Assembly (NCBI GenBank): GCA_020746105.1
Contig: CM036658.1
Coordinates: 11,454,689-11,518,688, forward strand
Source of the DNA: Trogon surrucura
Taxonomy: Eukaryota > Chordata > Aves > Trogoniformes > Trogonidae
Direction: 5' to 3'
Length of the DNA stretch: 64,000 nt
Positions 23,301 through 35,769 of this stretch are shown piece after piece (the first letter of the stretch is position 1; each line of letters begins with the position of its first letter). The translations under genes were made by a program, and so were the position numbers. The notes beneath the pieces were generated by a model. That model was not told the origin of the DNA and ran no database searches. It saw only the letters and a program-made list of their open reading frames with translations.

Positions 23301-24949
23301 ACTACAATTTGGTGCCAAGTTAGACTTGTGACAATAATGATAAAAATGTAGATGTTCAGTGTGCATCTTAGATGAAAAAAATAGCCCAAGTACATGATTG
23401 TTCTTTTACCTCACTTATCTTGCCCAGCTTTACTGTGAGGGCTGTTCATTCTTTGTTTCCCTGCCAGCTAGCCTGGAGAAGGCACAGAGCCCAGTTCCCA
23501 TGGAAAGTGACAACGTCCGCGGCACATTTGTGGAGATGTTAGTGGGGTATCACTGCTTACAAGTTTAATAAAGTACCTCACAGGAAAGAAATAACCCTAG
23601 TTTTCAACTCTGCAAAAGTAGACCACACTGAAGGAATCAATTCTAAGAAATCAGACTCAGTATCTGGCAGTGTGAACAGCAGCTCAATAGAGGCTTTCAC
23701 ACCATCAAGCATCTTTCACTGTCGGCCTCAATCCTGACTAAAAACTCTGGGCACCCCCTGAAAAGGGGTACATTCCTCATTGAGGGGATACGGATTATCT
23801 ATAGGAAACTTTGTAGAAAGGTGGGGCATATGAAAAGTATAACAGGAGCTGGAATTAGCTGAAATCTGTGGCATATTGATCTTTTGAGGCGACAGCGGAT
23901 CAACAGTAAAAGTTCCTGATATCAGGGATCTGTATGATGATGACTCAGTAAACTGAAGATTGGAGTTAGTTTAACTGTAAACATCAGAAAAATCCAAAGT
24001 TCTAGAAAAATTCCATGACCACACTCTCTGGGGAGTTGCTGTCTGAAAATTCCATGATCTGAGGTTCGACTGACTTTTCATTATTGTACAAACGGCTTGA
24101 AAAATTCCTAACAGACATGAGAAAAGCCGCTCAAGCAATGAATTAGGCAACACAGCCTCGGCGGACTGTGACCATAACTGCTATTGCACACTTACATGGT
24201 GACCATAAATCACTGCATCAGCGTAGTCACTGGTTAACTTAGTACCTAATTTGCAGTCGCATTTCAAATCTCAATGTAAGAGCTTTATTCATGGGTATTT
24301 TGCAGTCACTGCATATAGAAAATACATTGAAATTATTTAGCTTACAAAACTCAAAGGATTAGATATTTTGCTTTTGGTTTAATAATACCACATACTGTCA
24401 ATCTGAATATAGAAATTTCTGAATATATTTGTTAAATCTCTGACATGGTTCCTATAAGATCACTCTCCCTGACACAATAAAACACCTATGTGTTCTGTTT
24501 TTACTTAATCCACTTATTCAGAACTGTAAATGTAATTCCAAATGGTGAAGAGATTGGAGAATATTTGCAAATCTAATTTTTAAGCTCAATCAAATTAAGT
24601 AGTTCATTGACATCTATAACTAATGAACACCTAAATACTAATTTGCTTCTGTAGTTAAACAAATTAAAAATGCAATACAACAAAAATGAGGAGAAATAAA
24701 AACTTACGACTGCACATTAAACACCTTCCATTCAAATAAAAACTAGGAGGGAAATTACCTTACATTGATTTCCACAGTTTGGCTGGCGCTAAGATTTTAT
24801 TAGCTTGCTTATGTTTAAGCCATACATACTCTTACAAACTGACTTACCAGTATATTCAAAAGTGTTAGAAATGCCATTTCCCATAGCAACACAAGGTTGG
24901 AACAGGATTTTTAGCAGGCAAATATCAAGATGCATTAGAAGGTCAATGA
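20357..24949. other. Long non-coding stretch, no gene recognised
   Basis: AT-rich sequence with only a 16-base A run (22163-22178) as an obvious feature. Reading frames of 60-95 codons here show no domain. No CR1 or LTR landmarks were found. Confidence 0.45.
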
Positions 24950-25830
24950 CTTACCAGATAGTCTCACACAGTCCCTTTTCTACCTGCCCTTTACACACTG
25001 ATTGATTTTGATTGGTTCTGCTGTTCCATTTTTCTCTTACATGTACAGAGACTATACTAAGACATAATCCTGTCCTTCCTATTCCAAAGCTTCCACTTTT
25101 TGGTTGTTTTTGTGGAAGAACTTTGGGCTCTCTGGCCACAGGCTGTGGTTCCACTGCTGTGTTCCCCTGGACCCAGCTATCTCTCTCATTTTCTGCCTCC
25201 CTGATGTCACGCAGCCTTGTGACTCTCTGCTGCAGCACTGCCACCTGCTTCAGGAGCTCTTCCACACCTTTTGCAGATGAGTTTGCTACTCAGCCCTTCA
25301 CCTGGGGGAAGGTCTAGGCACTTCCCACAGGCTGAGGTCTGGACTGCAGCCTCAACCTTGAGCAGCTCCGTCTGGGTGGAGGCATCGGTCACCACTGGGG
25401 CCAGTGGGGCAGACCCTCCAGCCAGAGCTGCAGCCTTGGCTTTGCAGCAAGCGACCACCCTTCTGACTCCCTCCAGAAACCCCCTGTTCACCTCAATCTG
25501 AGCACAGCACTGACCGTTGTCGCTTTTACTCACCCTGTGCTCTGTGGACAGTGATGTTTTGCTGCCCTGCCTGAGGCTTCTTATAGCCTGGTGGCCTGAT
25601 CAGTGGTGGATGTTGTTGACTCTGCTCACAGCACATCAGCAGCCCACCCCATGAGCTGCCAGCCCCTGACACATGCGAGCCACTTTCCCGGTTTCAAAAA
25701 AAGCCCCCAAAAGCCCCCAAGAGAGCTCCTTGATGGCCCTCTTTGCCACGATTCCCTTCCTTCAGTGAGGGCTTCCCTGTACAGGAGCTGGTCTCCTCGG
25801 TGAGTCCATAAATCATCTTAGCTTCACTGG
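24950..25830 (-). pseudogene. CR1 ORF1-like remnant: zinc-ribbon motif and coiled coil, with upstream leader
   Basis: Two overlapping minus-strand frames, 25533-25207 and 25265-24951, together read an ORF1-type protein. It has a start MSKSDNGQC, an ASTQTE...AAVQTSACGKC stretch, a CxxC-x15-CxxC pair (CGKC and CKRC), then after a frame change the heptad-like EELLKQVAVLQQRVTRLRDI. I know this arrangement, AVQT before two CxxC knuckles and a short coiled coil, from avian CR1-linked ORF1 proteins, which are thought to bind nucleic acid and chaperone retrotransposition. The frame change near 25262 looks like a small deletion. Upstream, to about 25830, GC-rich sequence with a TATAAGAA word (25585 region, minus strand) may be the 5' leader. 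No ORF2 follows. An unrelated exapted gene is possible but less likely given the frameshift. Confidence 0.5.
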
Positions 25831-26824
25831 CTTGAAAAATGCTCAGATATTCCTCAAGAGTGCACAAAATTAGTAGTTGTACAAGCACCTGGCCAGATTC
25901 TTTTGTGAATGGGGCTGGAGTGAAGGAGAAAAAAGAAAATAATTGAATAGCTTGTCTGCTAAGAGGAAAGGAATGGCTACAAGAAGAGCAGTCTGAATAG
26001 TGATAGCTTTATCCAAGGGAAGAACAAAAGCAGAACAAGCCTCCTGGTCTCTGAGTTTCTGCTTGTTTCCCAGGGTTACAGGGATTTCAAGGAAAGGAGC
26101 ACAAGTATATTGAAGAGCCCGTGGGATGAAGAACAAGTGAGAATGAAAAGGTGTTAAATTTGTCTACAATTCCACAAAAATACCATTTCATTTTAAATCA
26201 AATCCTTTCAAATGCAAAAGGAGAAATCAGGAACAGGAAGGAATTTAAATTGAATTAAGCTACCAAAACAACATGAGATAAAAAAATATGCATGTATGTG
26301 AAAATGCTGCAGGAGGAGTCTGACAGACTTCCAAGATGAAAGGTAACTGGACTTTGTCTCCTGGTCCCAAATACCTGAGCTATCACAATCCTGCCAGTTA
26401 GCTGGCAAGGTCAAAAGCCTCTGCATTGAGTCATTACTTTTCTACCATTTTTACCACTCTTGGCTTCTAACAGAAGTTATTTATATCAGTATTGTATCTA
26501 CCCAGGCACAAATGACAATCACAGAAACATTTTCATTATATGATAGGTTCATCCATGTGATACAGAAACCTGATGCACTGGACGTAAAACTATATAAAAG
26601 CTAACATTTAGTAAAGTTCTCTGAATTACATATGGACTACTAATACTTTATATGCCTCCATGAAAATGCAAATGAGAAACTAAAAAAAAATGGTCTCTGT
26701 TCAAGGAATAAAAATCTCATAATACTGACAGGGAATAAACTGCCAGAAGATATAACAAAAATATTTTCTAAGCCTAAGTATTCCAGACGATTGTAACAGC
26801 CATGCATTAAAGAGCTTTACATCT
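25831..26824. other. Non-coding sequence, nothing recognised
   Basis: No domain-bearing frame and no repeat landmarks were seen between the ORF1-like remnant and the long LTR. Confidence 0.4.
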
Positions 26825-27930
26825 TGTATTGGGTTTGCATGGCCAGGTCATCATGGCAGGGAATCTACACAGGTGTGGCTTCTGTGAGAAGCTGCTAGAA
26901 GCTTCCCCCATGTCTGGCAGAGCCAATGCCAGCTGGATCCAAGATGGACCTGCTGCTGGCCAAAGCCAAACTCAGCAACAGTGGTAATGCCTTTGTGATA
27001 ACAGATTTAAGAAGAGGGAAAAAGTTGTCACATGATAGCAACTGCAGGCAAAGAGAGGAGTGAGAATATGTTAGAAATAACTCTGCAGACACTAAGGCCA
27101 GTAAAGAAGGAGTGGGAGGTGTTCCAGGCACTGGAGCAGCAATTTCCCTGCAGCCTGTAGTGAAGGTCATGGTGAGGCAGGCTGTGTCCTTGCAACCCAT
27201 GGAGTTCAAGAGTGGTGCAGATATCAACCTGCAACCCAAGGAGAACACCATGCCAAAGCAGGTGGATGCCCAAAGGAGGCTGTGAGCCCCTAAGCAGCCC
27301 ATGAGCAGCCTGGAGCAGGCCCCTGGCAGGACTTGTGGCCCGATGGAGAGAGGAGCCCACACTGGAGCTTGTTTTCTGGCAGGACTTGTAACCCTGTGGA
27401 GGACTCATTTTTTGGAGCAGTCTGCTCCTGAAGGACTGCACCCTGTGGGAAGGGGCCCATGCTGGAGCAGTTCGTGAAGAACTGTAGCCCATAAGAAAGA
27501 TTCATGTTGGAGAAGTTCAGGAGTCCCATAGGTGGGATCTCACAGTGGAGCAGGGTAAGAGCGTGAGGAGTCCTTCCCTGAGGAGCAAGGAGCAGCAGAG
27601 ACAGCGTGTGACAAACTGACTGCAACCCTCATCCCTTGTTCCCCAGTGCCATTCAGAGAGAGGAGGTAACGAGTTCAGGAGTGAAGCAGAGCCCAGAAAG
27701 AAGGGACAGGTAGAGGGAATTTTTTTTCAGGATTTGTTCTTATTTCTCTCGATTGTAGTCTGATAATAAATCACTGGATTTTATTGCCTTTAAAAGTAAA
27801 TGGTGAGTGATCTCTCCCTGCCCTTTTCTCAAGCCTTTCATTATATTTTGTCTGTTCTGCACGGCTGAGGAGTGAAGTGACAGAGCGGTTTGGTGGGCAC
27901 CTGGTACCCAGCTAGGGTCAACCAACCACA
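26825..27930 (+). mobile_element. Long (>1.1 kb) avian LTR, family A copy 3
   Basis: On the plus strand it starts TGTATTGGGTTTGCATGG and ends near the GGTCAACCAACCACA sequence. AATAAA lies at 27765-27770, about 165 bases before the end, as expected for an LTR. Shared blocks with the other two copies are AGAAGCTGCTAGAAGCTTCC (26887), AGAGCCAATGCCAGCTGG (26918), GTGGTAATGCC (26980), CTGCAGACACTAAGGCCAGT (27084), AGTGATCTCTCCCTGCCC (27805) and the GGTGGGCACCTGGTACCC end (27891). CpG sites have mostly decayed to TG/CA. Frames of 111-155 codons on the minus strand are accidental. Orientation is opposite to copies 1 and 2. Confidence 0.65.
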
Positions 27931-30900
27931 CATGGCAATATAATGTTAAACCAAACAGGTTAATAATAATAACAATATGCAAATGAGGTGCTACACTGCA
28001 GTAGCAAGCTCAGAGAACTGAATAACAATGGTATTCTGAAGTTATAAAATCATTTATGTTCTAGAGATCTCAAAACACTTCATAAATTTAGGGATCATTT
28101 TATTCATTAAAGGAGTGAAAACATCACCAAGGAAACTAAAAATATCCTTCACAATTAACAGCAAAGACAGAAACATAACCAATTTCTCTCCATCTTCTAT
28201 ACATGTTGACATGGTTAGTTCTGAACAGCTTTAGTTGCATTGCTGTAAATATAGTAAACTCCTCCTAATCATGAAATACATAATGAGGAAAAACACTTAA
28301 TTAGTGTATCTCCCTCAGAAATTATTTACTTAATGAGATGCAATTGCAGTGCTTAATCGGAACACTGTTGGCATAGATTCCATGCCACGGTATGTACTCA
28401 ATCATTACCAAGGCTTTCTGTGGTCGTTAACCAGGTGTCAAAAAAGCTGAAAATTTTTAACTTTCCATCAATTGATACACAAGTTGCCAAAAAAGACACA
28501 GTCTATGCAAAGAGAATGTGATGTCTGTTCTTGCATTTCTATTCATATGCAGTATTTTATGTCGGCTCTCTTCCTAATTCTAAAATCAGAGACTAAAAAG
28601 CTGAAGTCTAGGAAGTATTTGCAATTTCTTCCATTTGGGCAAAGACTACAAATTCCTACAGGCAATTACAGCACTTAGTCACAGAGCCGCAGAAAGTGGA
28701 TATGCAAACGGAACATGGGTCCCAGGTTTTCACAGATGATTATTCTCAAAATCTCTTATAACCATAAAAGTTACTTAATTAGGACTCCAGGATATCTAAT
28801 TAGATTTCCCAATTACCAAGATACAAATGTACCCCAAAGCAGCTGCAATCCTGGGGGAAAGGGAAAAAAAGGTTGCAGGCATGTTGTTGCCTTATCCTCT
28901 CTCTGCCTGCAGCCACTCAGTGAAGAGCTGAGGCAAAACAGGCAACCATGCTGCCTTGTTCAGTGCCAGCTGGATGTGAGATGTTTTCTGGTGAACTAGT
29001 AGTATTTCAGGTTATAAAGACAGTCTAAATCCAAAATAGATTTTTAATAGACACTTCTGTGTTTAGAAACTGATTCTTACCTCATTTCCACTTCTGCTGC
29101 ATTTTTACCAGCAAGATAAACATTTCTAGGAAAACTGCACTGCAAGAACAGCTGAGATGAAACTGAATTCACTTGCTCCACCATGTAGACCACACACTGA
29201 GATCAAGACAGTTTTCCAAAGCCTAGATGGAGCTGCCAGAGCAGGAGTGTTCCTTATCTAGCACTTATCTAGCACTAGCATGGGTGTCTCTGTACCGTGG
29301 AGCCACTGCATTTTCAGAAGTTATTTTGTCCTCTCCAGGCCAAATCTTCAGTTGGTCATGGCACTGGAGCTCACCAGGCATACCAGGGCAACTGTGCCCC
29401 AGCCAGCCTGCCATGAGAATTGCTAAGGTGCATATGGACTGCATACACCCTTCAGGTCACGTCCTTGGGCATTGTGGACAAACAGACAACCTGGAAAATC
29501 CTTGGGAGATGCAATCCAACGTTACCAAGCTACACCCTTTGACAAAGAGCATCAGACAGATGCCCCACAGATCCCATACAGGGCTGGAGCAGGTAGTGCA
29601 TCTGTGAGCACATAGAATCACATTTCAGAGTAATCCCTACTGTCCCAGTGTCACAAAATCCTTTTTTCAGTATTCAAATTATGGATAATAGGTCCATGGC
29701 ATGTCACAGTTTTACCTTCTCTGCGCGTCAGACACTCTATCCACTTGATGGTCAAATGCATAAAGTTTGTATCTACGACACATTCTCCTCTCAGTCTCAC
29801 CTGGTGTCTGTCCATCTGCATCATCCAAAGTCCACTATCTCGTACTGATCAGGCAGCCAGGCAGCCATTCTCGTGTGATGGAACAGGGACTGGCTTGCAC
29901 AGTATCTTCTGGATGAAAGCAGGCAGAAAGGGAGGATGGGAGGTGCGGGCTTGGCACTGCCCTTGCATGGACAGTCTCTCTCTATCCACTTCACATCACC
30001 ACTGTATGCCAGGAACAGGGCCAGCTGAATCCTTGCCTAATCCAAGTTGCTGCTGAAGCAAGTCACCCATCCTTGTCCAGTGACATCTCCAAGGAGTTCA
30101 CATAGCAGTCAAGAGAGACTGCTGTAAAAATACATCTGTAGAAAAGAGCAAAAGGTTATTTTTATCCTGAAAATAATTCAGATCTTGTTCTCTCCTGGAT
30201 CAAGATGTACTGAGTGTGTATGGTCATGGCTCTTCGTATTCAGCACAGGCCAATGTCTGAGGAAAGACCACCCCAAACTTATATGGAAACATTTCAAAAC
30301 ACAGATCCCACATGACTTCAGCTGTGTGCAAATGAAAGTTGAGGACAGACTCGTGACCCTAAAAGCATCACTGTGCCCACTGCCATCGCTGTGTGTCATC
30401 CAAGAAAATCAGCTGCCTGGACAGATGGCCCTCAGACTATTTTGTTAGAGGCCAAACTACATACTAAGGCAGGAGAGAGTCATTGTTGCCTGTTGTGACT
30501 TTTGCATGATGGCAGGACACTAAGGTATCCTTTTCTCACAACTCTCCTGCAAATGGGAAAATAATGTATTTTTTTTTTTGTCTTGAAAACTAACAGTAGA
30601 CTTTTCCCCCTGGTCACTTTTGCATGCATTTTGCCTCTGATGAGGTGCTCTGGGGAGAAATCTGAATTGCCACATCATCAGTCCCCAAAGGCCTTTACCT
30701 CTACTTTCATTGAAGTGACCTAGGCCGTGTTCCCACGGGTTGCTGCGTTCAGCTGACCCCCAACCAAGTACTTCTTCTACGGGAGAGGCAAGGTAGGCTC
30801 CCAGGTCTCCTCTCTTTTTTTTCACTACAAAGTGCTGGTAGATTTGTGGCATAAGTCAGGGTATGAATATAAACAAGGTGGCTTCTAGTGAGCTGGTCCT

Positions 30901-33044
30901 TTTGGGGCAACCTAACAGACCAGCATGAATGTAGATGTTAATGTTACAAATTGTAAAACTTTCAGCATCGCTCAAGTATTTCAGCATATTAACTAGACCA
31001 ACACCCAACAGACCTTATTTTCATATAATTTAAATTATGTGTGTTTAAGCGGATGGCCTTTACCAGTAGCTGGTAACATTGAACAGACGAGAAGCATTAT
31101 GTAAAGGCCCATCAAAGCCCAGAAGAGGGATAGTAAAGAGGGAGTAAACATGTACTAGAAGAACAATTACCATTGTTCTCTGTATCTTGTGCAGTTTATA
31201 TTGCCCAGAGTAGTAACTCAAACTATGAAGAGTTTTTGCTTTTTTTTATATTGGAATATACTTATCTCTGGGGCTTTTCTGTCTGACCCTGCCCTCCCTT
31301 GTTCAGTGACATCCTCCACAGATACTACTTTGGAGATTGTTTCTAATTTGACTACCCCACAAAAGCGGTATCAGAAATCTAAGGCCGGGAAGAATTTCAG
31401 AAGTGTTTATATTTCTGGACTGGCATGTTTCCAAGGGTGCCTGAAAGCACACTTGCTGGGGGAGGAGAAAAGAAAAAGCAAAATCAGAAAAAAGAAAACA
31501 AGTTTGTTATACAACACCCATAATCTCATCCTACAGTGCTGTCTATAATACATCTGCTTGCTTATCAGCCACAAGTTTGCAAAGCAAGGAAAGTGAATAT
31601 TAAGGGAAATTCGACCAAACCTTCTTAGCATTTGACATACACAACTAAATCTCCTGATGGGAAGCAAGGTGCTAGAACAAAAATACTGCAAACATTGAAA
31701 ACATGGATGCTATGCATTGTCATTTGCTTGGAGTCCATTTAAAACTGGTCTGTCATGAACTCAGGAAAATTCTCTGGGTTTTGTGACTAGTTCATGAGGT
31801 TTCATCCTTCAAAGATATCATTTGAATTTAAGTTTCTAATAAACTTGAAAATACACAAAATTTTGCATCATTTGAATCTAAGACCTCAAATGGAAAATCC
31901 AGTGTGAATTTGATGTGCTCTGGAGTACTTCAGTGTTTAAGGCATCACAAAGGCAGACCGAAAGAGGACTGCAACATTTTATGTTCTTACTGCAATAGCA
32001 TGAGATGGAGAGAAATAAAAATAATTAAAAAAAAAAAAGCAACAGCAGTGTTTCTACCCTTTTATGATGTCAAAATACTGATTTCTCCTCAATAAGTAAA
32101 AGAACAATTCTAGCTAGATGCCTTCAAAAAACAAAACAGTCATGTAAATCACATCTGCATCATGCTATGGAGTGAAGCATAGAGGACAGAGAGAAAATCA
32201 CTCTGGCTCCAGAAGCCAATACAAAATAGCTGCTGTAGCAGAGCTTTCTCCTTAAGCTGCAAGAGCGATTAGCTTAGGCATGGTGCCATGCTAACATAGC
32301 TGAATAAGAACAAGGTTTTACATCCAAGATATTATATGCTTTCAGGAATAACATGCTACATTCAAACAGTGCCGTGCTGCACTTTGTGATATTTATGTGC
32401 ACTTGAGATCTTTACACCTTTACACTCAACAAAGGAGTTTGCTGATGCAGACAAAAAGCAAGCTTCACATAGTGCACTGGATGTTTTTATTATGAAATGT
32501 TGTGCAAGAACGGATGGAGAAGCGTCTCACAAAGGTCAAAATGTACATGGCCCAAGGGAAAAGATGTCAAGTTCTGTCCAAGATTTTCTTTCGGGTTTAG
32601 TAAAGAGGCTGTTGAAAAGGAAAGACAAAGAAACCATTGTGGGAGCTAAGACACTTAAAATCTAAAGTGAGCAGGAGGGGCAGTCAGCTACCTGCTGAGC
32701 CATACTTGTATGGAAAGTCTTCAGCTGAGATCAAAGATAAAAGGCAGTACTCAGACAGGTTTCTTTCACAAGTAATGGTGTGATCCACTCAGCATTCTTA
32801 TTCTTAAAAAAACCCGACAGCACCAAGGAGACTAGCTCCCAAACAGAAATGGAAGTAGTATCAAACAGAGGAAATCCTAACAAAATCCATGAATTTTGGA
32901 GCTTTGTTTAAGAGATGCTTTAGCAAATGGATGCCTTCTCCGGAGGTGTAGGAAGGAGTGTTCTGTCGTGCCTCCTGTAGTGCATCAGTAGTAAATAGGA
33001 CATCAATGTAGGTGTAACATGTTCTCTACTGCTCCACAGTTTGC
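27931..33044. other. Long non-coding stretch, no gene recognised
   Basis: About 5 kb of AT-rich sequence without recognisable mobile-element landmarks. Frames of up to 126 codons (29227-29607) have no family resemblance. A short direct repeat of CTTATCTAGCA occurs near 29252-29275. Confidence 0.45.
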
Positions 33045-33128
33045 TGTCTTTAAAGTCTTAGGTGTAGCTTAGCCCAAGAAGAACACTGTCTTTCAAGTCT
33101 TAGGTGCAGTTTAGCCTAAAAAGAATAA
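33045..33128. repeat. Two-unit 42-bp tandem duplication
   Basis: Unit 1 (33045-33086) and unit 2 (33087-33128) share the words TGTCTTT, AAGTCTTAGGTG and TTAGCC at the same offsets, with scattered substitutions. Confidence 0.85.
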
Positions 33129-33145
33129 ATGACAACGGAGCATAG

Positions 33146-33243
33146 AGATATATGAGTATATATGTATGTATGTAGGTATATATTAATAGATTTATGTATG
33201 TATGATCATGTGTGTATATATATACATATATATATAAATATAC
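33146..33243. repeat. AT-rich (TA/TATG)n microsatellite
   Basis: Interrupted runs of ATATATG, GTATGTATG and TATATATA, with imperfect purine-pyrimidine alternation over about 100 bases. Confidence 0.8.
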
Positions 33244-33435
33244 AAATGTAGCCCTGGACAGAGAAAACTTCAGATGTCCTGTAGGTATGCACATGGGTTG
33301 TAACTCTTCATAGGAACATAATGTTATTCAGTTGGTGGAATTTTAAAATTTCAAGTCTGTGGAGCCACATATGAAAAATACATGCAAGCTTAAAAAATAT
33401 TCCAGTGTCCTCTCTTTTTTTTTGGTTATTGATGC

Positions 33436-34025
33436 TGTGAAAGGCCATAAATCAAGAATCAATAATCATGGTGACTATTAAGCAGGTATTCTTTATTGCA
33501 GTGCTGGGCACACAGGGGATCGCTGCTCCCAATGTGAGTGCCGTAGAGAGTCAGATGCATAGCTGATATGCAGGTTATACATACATATTCATGATATTTC
33601 TGAGAAATTATTAACATATTCATTATTTTCTGAGAACTCATTATCATAGGTTGCCATCCACTCCTGCATGCACAATATAGTCGTTTGGTGATCATTAGGG
33701 GTCTCTGGTGGTTGTTTACTTCATCACGATAGCCTTCATCAGTGTGTCACAGAATCATAGTGTCCTTTTGATGAGCTCCATTCAATTAACACGTTATCTT
33801 TGTTAAGAGATCCCAAGGCTGGCCTAGGCTGGTTCTGCATATCTTAATGGCATCTGGGAGTCCTGGAGCATTCTGTCTTTGAAGATAGGCTCTCCTTGTG
33901 GAATATCTTTGTCTCGTACCTCTGTTCTCCCACTGATTCTGCTTGCTCAAGCATATTAAGTCTCCTGTATACCAGCTAAAACTACAGTTCTGGCTATAAC
34001 TATGGCTCCAGCTAAAACTACAGCT
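33436..34025 (-). mobile_element. ERV LTR, family C (class II-like), probable solo LTR
   Basis: Read on the minus strand, the polyadenylation context GCAATAAAGAATACCTGC (AATAAA at 33497-33492) is preceded by GTGTGCCCAGCAC and followed by TTAATAGTCACC and an end close to TTTCACA (33436). This R/U5 pattern recurs in avian ERVK-like LTRs as I remember them. The 5' edge is placed near the TGTAGTTTTAGC word at 34022. Three tandem 18-base units lie there (33971-34024) and could be U3 enhancer-type repeats, so the exact edge is uncertain. No coding sequence adjoins. A clear target duplication was not identified. Confidence 0.5.
33971..34024. repeat. Three tandem 18-bp units at the LTR edge
   Basis: Units ACCAGCTAAAACTACAGT, TCTGGCTATAACTATGGC and TCCAGCTAAAACTACAGC. 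The outer two are nearly identical and the middle one is diverged. Confidence 0.85.
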
Positions 34026-34409
34026 TTGTTATGTGATTTCGAGGTAAAATCCTTTCATAGACAACAGAAACAGATTATCATACATGTGTGACTCCTCACA
34101 TCCTAGATTCAGCATTTCAAAGCTCTGAGAAACTTCACACAGTTGTCATTTTTTAAAAACAAATGTGAAAGGAATACTTGCCATTCCTTACATAGCAGGA
34201 GAAAATTTCAAAAACCCCTGAAGATGCATGATGCAATCCCAAATAAAAAATGGACCTTCGATATGCAGAAGAAGTTGATTTCTTTTATGACATTGCTGTG
34301 CAGAGCTGGAACTACATATTTTGAAAAGATAATTTTTTTCTGAGAGAAATGAGAAATACAATGTGGAACAACCTGCAGGCTTTTTAGAGGACGTTCAGAG
34401 GTCTCTTCA
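34026..34409. other. Short non-coding spacer between LTR and CR1
   Basis: No recognised element. It ends in GAGGTCTCTTCACAGAATG at the CR1 3' tail. Confidence 0.4.
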
Positions 34410-34479
34410 CAGAATGTTATGGATTGGAAGGGACCTCGAAAGATCATCAAGTCCAATCCCCCTGCCAGAGCAGGAATGC

Positions 34480-35718
34480 CTAGATAATGCTACATAGGAA
34501 CGTGTCCAGGCAGGTCTTGAATGTCTCCAGAGAAGGAGACTCCACAACCTCTCTGGGCAGCCTGTTCCAGTGCTCCATCACCCTCACTGAGAAGAAGTTT
34601 CTTCTCAAGTCTAAGCGGAACCTCTTATATTCCAGTTTCAGCCCATTACCCCTGGTCCTATCATTGGTTGTCACTGAGAAGTGCCTGGCTCCTTCCTCAT
34701 GACACTCACCCTTGATATATTTGTAAACATTAATGAGGTCACCCCTCAGTCTCCTCTTCTCCAAACTAAAGAGCCCCAGCTCCTTCAGTCTTTTCTCATA
34801 AGGGAGATGCTCCACTCCCTTAATCATCCTAGTTGCCCTGTGCTGGACTCTCTCCAGCACTTCCCTGTCTTTCTTGAACTGAGGGGCCCAGAACTGGACC
34901 CAATATTCCAGATGGGGTCTCACCAGGGCAGAGTAGAGGGGAAGGAGAACCTCTCTCGACCTACTAACCACCCCCCTTCTAATACACCCCAGGATGCCAT
35001 TGGCCTTCCTGGCCACAAGGGCACACTGCTGGCTCATGGTCATCCTGCTGTCCACCAAGACTCCCAGGTCCCTTTCCCCTACACTGCTCTCTAATAAGTC
35101 ATTCCCCAACTTATACTGGAACCTGGGGTTGTTCCTACCCAGATGCAAGACCCTACATTTACCCTTGTTGTATTTCATTAAATTTTTCCCCGCCCAACCC
35201 TCCAGCCTGTCCAGGTCTCGCTGGATGGCAGCACAGCCTTCTGGTGTGTCAGCCACTCCTCCCAGCTTGGTGTCATCAGCAAACTTGCTGATAGTACTCT
35301 CTAGTCCCTCATCCAAGTCATGGATGAATATATTGACTAATACTGGTCCCAGTACCGACCCTTGAGGGACTCCACTGGATACAGGCCTCCAACCAGACTC
35401 CGCCCCATTGACCACAACTCTTTGGCTTCTTCCCCTTAGCCAGTTCGCAGTCCACCTCACTACCCGAGAGTCTAGACCACACTTCCTCAGTTTAGCAGCA
35501 AGGATGCTGTGGGAGACTGTGTCAAATGCTTTACTGAAGTCAAGGTAGACCACATCCACCGCTCGGCCATCATCTATCCACCTTGTTATATCCTCGTAAA
35601 AGACTATGAGGTTAGTCAAGGACGACTTCCCTTTGGTGAAGCCATGTTGACTGTCTCTAATGACCCTCTTATCCTTGATATGCCTTGAGATGGCACCAAG
35701 GATAAGTCGTTCCATCAC
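34480..35718 (-). CDS. CR1 ORF2, C-terminal part: reverse transcriptase to natural end
   Basis: This is in the same frame as the upstream part (the offset between the two starts is a multiple of three). The 17 codons between the TAG and this methionine also read CR1 protein ([17 protein letters not shown]). Reverse transcriptase landmarks, numbered from this Met, are GFTKGKS near residue 26, catalytic D60 in [21 protein letters not shown] at 116-125 and the FADD catalytic motif at 146-149. The conserved C-terminal region follows ([62 protein letters not shown]) and ends at a natural stop at 34480. No frameshift is seen over 412 codons. Translated alone it lacks the endonuclease. Confidence 0.92.
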   Translation of the reverse strand: MMERLILGAISRHIKDKRVIRDSQHGFTKGKSSLTNLIVFYEDITRWIDDGRAVDVVYLDFSKAFDTVSHSILAAKLRKCGLDSRVVRWTANWLRGRSQRVVVNGAESGWRPVSSGVPQGSVLGPVLVNIFIHDLDEGLESTISKFADDTKLGGVADTPEGCAAIQRDLDRLEGWAGKNLMKYNKGKCRVLHLGRNNPRFQYKLGNDLLESSVGERDLGVLVDSRMTMSQQCALVARKANGILGCIRRGVVSRSREVLLPLYSALVRPHLEYWVQFWAPQFKKDREVLERVQHRATRMIKGVEHLPYEKRLKELGLFSLEKRRLRGDLINVYKYIKGECHEEGARHFSVTTNDRTRGNGLKLEYKRFRLDLRRNFFSVRVMEHWNRLPREVVESPSLETFKTCLDTFLCSII

Positions 35719-35769
35719 TTTCCCAGGGATGGAGGTGAGGCTGACCGGTCTATAATTTCCCGGGTCCTC

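Noticed and set aside
26895-27625. Three overlapping minus-strand frames of 111-155 codons
   Set aside because: They are antisense to the family A LTR copy, and comparable frames occur in copy 1 (6586-7170). The resemblance between them is repeat homology, not a gene family.
29227-29607. 126-codon plus-strand frame
   Set aside because: It has no domain, low-complexity composition and no sign of conservation; the length is unremarkable for 64 kb of sequence.
33750-33775. CR1-tail-like TCACAGAATCATAG word
   Set aside because: Only the tail-like word is present, without the adjoining CR1 3' UTR, and it lies inside the family C LTR; treated as chance.
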